Source: Phycisphaerae bacterium
Lineage (GTDB): Bacteria; Planctomycetota; Phycisphaerae; UBA1845; UTPLA1
Reading direction: 5' to 3'
Assembly: GCA_029259995.1 (NCBI GenBank)
Contig: JAJDEC010000305.1
Location: 1 to 8,976 of the forward strand
DNA length: 8,976 bases
Positions 6,848-8,976 of this stretch are shown here, one piece after another. The notes beneath the pieces are model-generated. The model was not told the DNA's origin and searched no databases. It saw only the letters and a list, made by a program, of their open reading frames with translations. The translations under genes were made by a program, and so were the position numbers. Within the stretch, counting starts at the first letter, position 1. Every line of letters begins with the position of its first letter.

Positions 6848-7213
6848 TCAATCAGTGTCGCCCGGATCCTGCACCGTGCGCCGGACTTTGTCCTCAACCC
6901 GGCGGCGGCCGCTGTGACGTTTCGCCAGGTGATCCCGGATCCGCCGCGCGATCCGGTCGATAGCCCGCGTGATGGCGGATCCGTAGTCAGAGTCTTCGAT
7001 GACCGCACGCAGCGTCCCGCCGCCGGTCAGCCACACAGAAACCGAACAGCGCTTGTCAACGCCGCCCTTGGGACCGTTCAGGTCCGCCAGGCGGATATGG
7101 ACGCGTCCGAGCGTATGGCCGAATCGGCTCAGGCCGTAGGCCACGCGTTTTTCGATCAGGTCCTTGAGGGGTTTGGGTAACCGCTCAGAGGTCATGGAGA
7201 TGTCAAGATGCAT
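6848..7213 (-). CDS. HPF/RaiA-family ribosome-associated protein
   Basis: A member of the ribosome hibernation/translation inhibitor family (sigma-54 modulation protein / S30EA superfamily), which binds the 30S subunit near the decoding site and stabilises idle ribosomes in starvation or stress. It has 121 residues with the family's beta-alpha-beta-beta-beta-alpha pattern: helix about 14-28, strands 36-44, 54-62 and 67-72, helix 77-99. The recognisable core is DLNGPKGGVDKRC (44-56). The basic tail (RHSGRRRVEDKVRR) fits rRNA contact. It is the short form, without the C-terminal dimerisation domain of long HPF. GGAGG lies 6 nt before the ATG at 7213; a longer frame to 7261 lacks such a site. 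It is the first gene of the leftward string and lies divergent from the LysR-type regulator. Confidence 0.85.
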   Translation of the reverse strand: MHLDISMTSERLPKPLKDLIEKRVAYGLSRFGHTLGRVHIRLADLNGPKGGVDKRCSVSVWLTGGGTLRAVIEDSDYGSAITRAIDRIARRIRDHLAKRHSGRRRVEDKVRRTVQDPGDTD

Positions 7214-7219
7214 GATTCG

Positions 7220-7224
7220 CCTCC
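7220..7224 (-). promoter_or_regulatory. Shine-Dalgarno of the HPF gene
   Basis: GGAGG on the minus strand, 6 nt upstream of the ATG at 7213. It fixes the HPF start against the longer frame that begins at 7261 and would add 16 residues not typical of the family. Confidence 0.7.
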
Positions 7225-7324
7225 AGGAGTTTCTTGTGGTACCGCCCTCTTCTCCACTCAATATAGGCTTCCCCGATGCATCTAAATAATAGATAATATG
7301 GAATCAATACTTAGATATTCTCTA

Positions 7325-7330
7325 TATAAT
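7325..7330 (+). promoter_or_regulatory. Candidate -10 box of the NhaR-like regulator
   Basis: A perfect TATAAT ends 8 bp before the ATG at 7339. Transcription would start near 7336-7338, giving an mRNA with almost no leader. No -35 match is seen at 17 bp (AATCAA), and the TAGA-N5-TCTA dyad abuts the box, which suggests control by a bound regulator. Confidence 0.45.
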
Positions 7331-7338
7331 CATTGAGC

Positions 7339-8238
7339 ATGGACTGGCTCAACTATCATCATCTGTTGTATTTCTGGCATGTCGCCCGCGAGGGCACAGT
7401 GGCGGCGGCCGCTGAGCGGCTTCATCTCGCACAACCGACGGTATCCGCCCAGATCAAGCGCCTTGAGCGCTCACTTGGACACGACCTCTTCCAGCGACAA
7501 GGTCGCCGCCTGGCCCTGACCGAGTTCGGCAAGATCGCCTATCGCTTTGCTGATGAAATCTTTGCATTGGGGCACGAGTTGCTTGACACACTGAAGGGGA
7601 GACCGGCGGATCACCGATCGCAGTTCGTCGTTGGCGTTGCCGATGTGCTGCCCAAGCTACTGACGTATCGCTTCCTCATGCCCGCTTTGGCACGATCCTC
7701 GGATCTGCAGATCGTCTGTCACGAGGGGAAACCACCCGAGCTTCTCGCGCGACTGGCGCTGCATGAATTCGATGTCGTTTTTTCCGATGCCCCCATTCCT
7801 CCCGACGTCGATGTCCGCGCCTACAGCCATCTGCTGGGGCAGTGTTCTGTCACAGTCTTTGCGACGGCCCCGTTGGCACGGCTGCATCGGCCAAAGTTCC
7901 CGGCCGCACTCGACGGAGCGCCGTTCCTCCTCCCGGTTTCAACGACGATGTTGCGTCGATCCCTGGATCGCTGGTTTGACGACAATGGCATCCGGCCGAC
8001 GATCGTCGGTGAATTTGAGGATGCTGCATTGCTCAAAGTATTCGGCCAGGCGGGAAAGGGATTGTTCGTGGTGCCGTCGGCGATCGAGAAGGAAGTACGA
8101 CGACAGTATCAGGTGCAGATCGTCGGAAGAATCGACGCGATCAAGGAGCACTTCTACGCGATCTCGGTCGAACGACGCGTCAGGCATCCGGCACTGCTGA
8201 TGATTTCCGACGCCGCACGAGGCGTTCTGAAGGACTGA
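7339..8238 (+). CDS. nhaR: LysR-family transcriptional regulator, NhaR type
   Basis: A DNA-binding regulator of the LysR family, closest by eye to NhaR, the Na+-responsive activator of the nhaA antiporter gene in enterobacteria. It has 299 residues. The winged helix-turn-helix is at about 4-62: LNYHHLLYFWHVAREGTV closely matches the NhaR N-terminus, and the recognition helix lies in AQPTVSAQIKRLE. The effector-binding region also tracks NhaR, with VGVADVLPK, a QCSVTVF stretch, GEFEDAALLKVFG and a C-terminal HPAL segment. The ATG at 7339 is chosen; a TTG at 7333 would add two residues (MS). Neither has a Shine-Dalgarno. No Na+/H+ antiporter is visible here, so the target may be the divergent hpf-exporter string. 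LysR-family is near certain; the symbol marks the subfamily, not a proven ligand. Confidence 0.92.
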   Translation: MDWLNYHHLLYFWHVAREGTVAAAAERLHLAQPTVSAQIKRLERSLGHDLFQRQGRRLALTEFGKIAYRFADEIFALGHELLDTLKGRPADHRSQFVVGVADVLPKLLTYRFLMPALARSSDLQIVCHEGKPPELLARLALHEFDVVFSDAPIPPDVDVRAYSHLLGQCSVTVFATAPLARLHRPKFPAALDGAPFLLPVSTTMLRRSLDRWFDDNGIRPTIVGEFEDAALLKVFGQAGKGLFVVPSAIEKEVRRQYQVQIVGRIDAIKEHFYAISVERRVRHPALLMISDAARGVLKD

Positions 8239-8251
8239 TCAAACCAAGGCG

Positions 8252-8270
8252 ACGCCCAACGGCGTTTCTT
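8252..8270 (+). terminator. Probable intrinsic terminator of the NhaR-like gene
   Basis: Starting 13 nt after the regulator's stop, ACGCC and GGCGT form a 5-bp GC-rich stem (6 with a G-T pair) around a CAAC loop, followed by TTCTT. The stem is short and the U-run is interrupted, so this is a modest call supported by its position. Confidence 0.45.
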
Positions 8271-8366
8271 GTCGCGTGTCGAGTGTTCAGGATCCGCATA
8301 CAGCAGGTACGCTGCGCCCAGGGCACACGCCTGCCAACAAAAGGCTTACTCACGCGTTCCGCGCGA

Positions 8367-8975
8367 TCAGCCGTCCCCCTCGAGCGCTTTCATCTCCAGC
8401 CCTTCGATCTCCTGAAACGTCGCGCCGGCGATGGCCTGTAAGTCGCCGTACATACCGACAGTCGAGACCATGACGCGCTCGATTTGCTTTTGTCGCTTTT
8501 CCCATTGTTTCGAGATGACGCGGCGTTCGGCGTCGAGGTCGGACTGCATCGAGACGAAGGCGTCCTTGATGGCTTCGATTCGCTGGCGGAACTGCGGACC
8601 CGTCATGTACTGGTAGAGCACGGCCATCTTGTCCTGCTGGCCTTCCGTCGCGAGACGGGCCATGGCGGCTTCCTTGATGGCGAGCCGCAGTGCACTCGCC
8701 AGCGGGATCGCGAATGCGGAGACGCTGACCCAGACGCCGTCGATTTCGGAGAAGCTGTCGATTCCCGCGGGCATGGCCTGCGTGACGATGACGGCGACGT
8801 CGGCCTTGGCGGCGCGCTGATCCTGCTTGAGCTTGTCGATCCAGGCGGCGGACCAGTTCTTGGTGCGCTTGGACTCCCAGAGGATGGTGCCGCATTCCTG
8901 GCCGTGGGCGCCCAAGACGCGCTGCAGGGCGTCGCCCCCGAACTGTCCCTTGGGGACGGGCTCGATGATGTCGCG
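8367..8975 (-). CDS. DUF2130-domain protein, C-terminal part
   Basis: Only the last 202 residues are present; the N-terminal portion, normally a long coiled coil, is outside the window. The visible part opens with IEPVPKGQFGGDALQRV and continues to FGQECGT-like and ILWESKRTKNW text (residues 31-41), recognised as the conserved core of DUF2130 proteins. The biochemical function is not established. I see a pattern like a PD-(D/E)xK nuclease core: Asp15, then Glu34-Ser-Lys36, then a Lys/Gln-containing helix before a hydrophobic strand (ADVAVIVTQ, 58-66). This is inference. Residues about 100-175 are highly charged and likely helical or coiled coil. It ends 128 bp from the convergent NhaR-like gene and looks unrelated to the exporter. 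The family is fairly sure, the activity is not. Confidence 0.8.
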   Translation of the reverse strand, partial: RDIIEPVPKGQFGGDALQRVLGAHGQECGTILWESKRTKNWSAAWIDKLKQDQRAAKADVAVIVTQAMPAGIDSFSEIDGVWVSVSAFAIPLASALRLAIKEAAMARLATEGQQDKMAVLYQYMTGPQFRQRIEAIKDAFVSMQSDLDAERRVISKQWEKRQKQIERVMVSTVGMYGDLQAIAGATFQEIEGLEMKALEGDG

Positions 8976-8976
8976 C

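Larger units (their letters stand above)
7214..7338. promoter_or_regulatory. AT-rich divergent control region with LysR-type dyads
   Basis: This is the sharpest AT-rich patch in the window. It holds two dyads: ATCTA-N5-TAGAT (7280-7294), a perfect interrupted palindrome of the T-N11-A type bound by LysR regulators, and TAGA-N5-TCTA (7312-7324). The shared TAGATA halves begin at 7290 and 7312, exactly 22 bp (two helical turns) apart. This fits a LysR-type tetramer binding a recognition and an activation site. A perfect TATAAT (7325-7330) faces the regulator. Leftward, TATATT (7265-7260) is a candidate -10 for the HPF gene. Binding by the adjacent NhaR-like protein is inferred from layout. Confidence 0.55.

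Noticed and set aside
7214..7261. Extended N-terminus for the HPF-family protein
   Set aside because: The added 16 residues are not family-like, and the GGAGG site directs initiation to 7213.

Overview
This window comes from a Gram-negative bacterium with GC-rich coding DNA. The outer-membrane efflux lipoprotein and the periplasmic adaptor show it is Gram-negative. The mix of genes (a secretion-type ABC/HlyD/TolC set of a divergent type, a lipoprotein-like S8 protease with a long prodomain, an NhaR-type LysR regulator and a DUF2130 protein) would fit Planctomycetota or a similar environmental lineage. No rRNA or other marker is present, so this placement is a guess. There are no tRNAs, insertion sequences, CRISPR arrays or phage genes.

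Layout from right to left, as most genes read on the minus strand. At 8976-8367 lies the C-terminal part of a DUF2130 protein, convergent with the NhaR-type regulator at 7339-8238 (+). A 125-bp AT-rich divergent region (7214-7338) carries dyad motifs typical of LysR-type operators, and it separates the regulator from a leftward gene string: a ribosome-hibernation factor (HPF/RaiA family, 7213-6848), an ABC transporter with fused membrane and ATPase domains (6754-4640), a HlyD-like adaptor (4618-3305) and a TolC-like outer-membrane lipoprotein (3297-1540). Gaps are 93, 21 and 7 nt. After 327 bp of noncoding sequence holding a hairpin and a perfect TATAAT box, a subtilisin-like protease (1212 to beyond position 1) begins; its C-terminus is outside the window.

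The ABC, HlyD and TolC proteins form a complete tripartite type I-like exporter (inner-membrane motor, periplasmic adaptor, outer-membrane channel). The substrate is unknown. The protease is next to it but carries its own Sec/lipoprotein-type signal, so it is not an obvious cargo. The divergent NhaR-like regulator is the best candidate to control itself and the hpf-led operon.

Most notable observations: (1) a perfect 10-bp tandem duplication spans the ABC stop codon, and removing one copy recreates an ATGA stop/start overlap with the HlyD gene; (2) the ABC ATPase departs from consensus at the Q-loop, signature and Walker B catalytic glutamate; (3) a ribosome-hibernation factor leads a secretion operon; (4) the divergent LysR-type control region has two TAGATA half-sites exactly 22 bp apart and a -10 box almost on top of the regulator's start codon.
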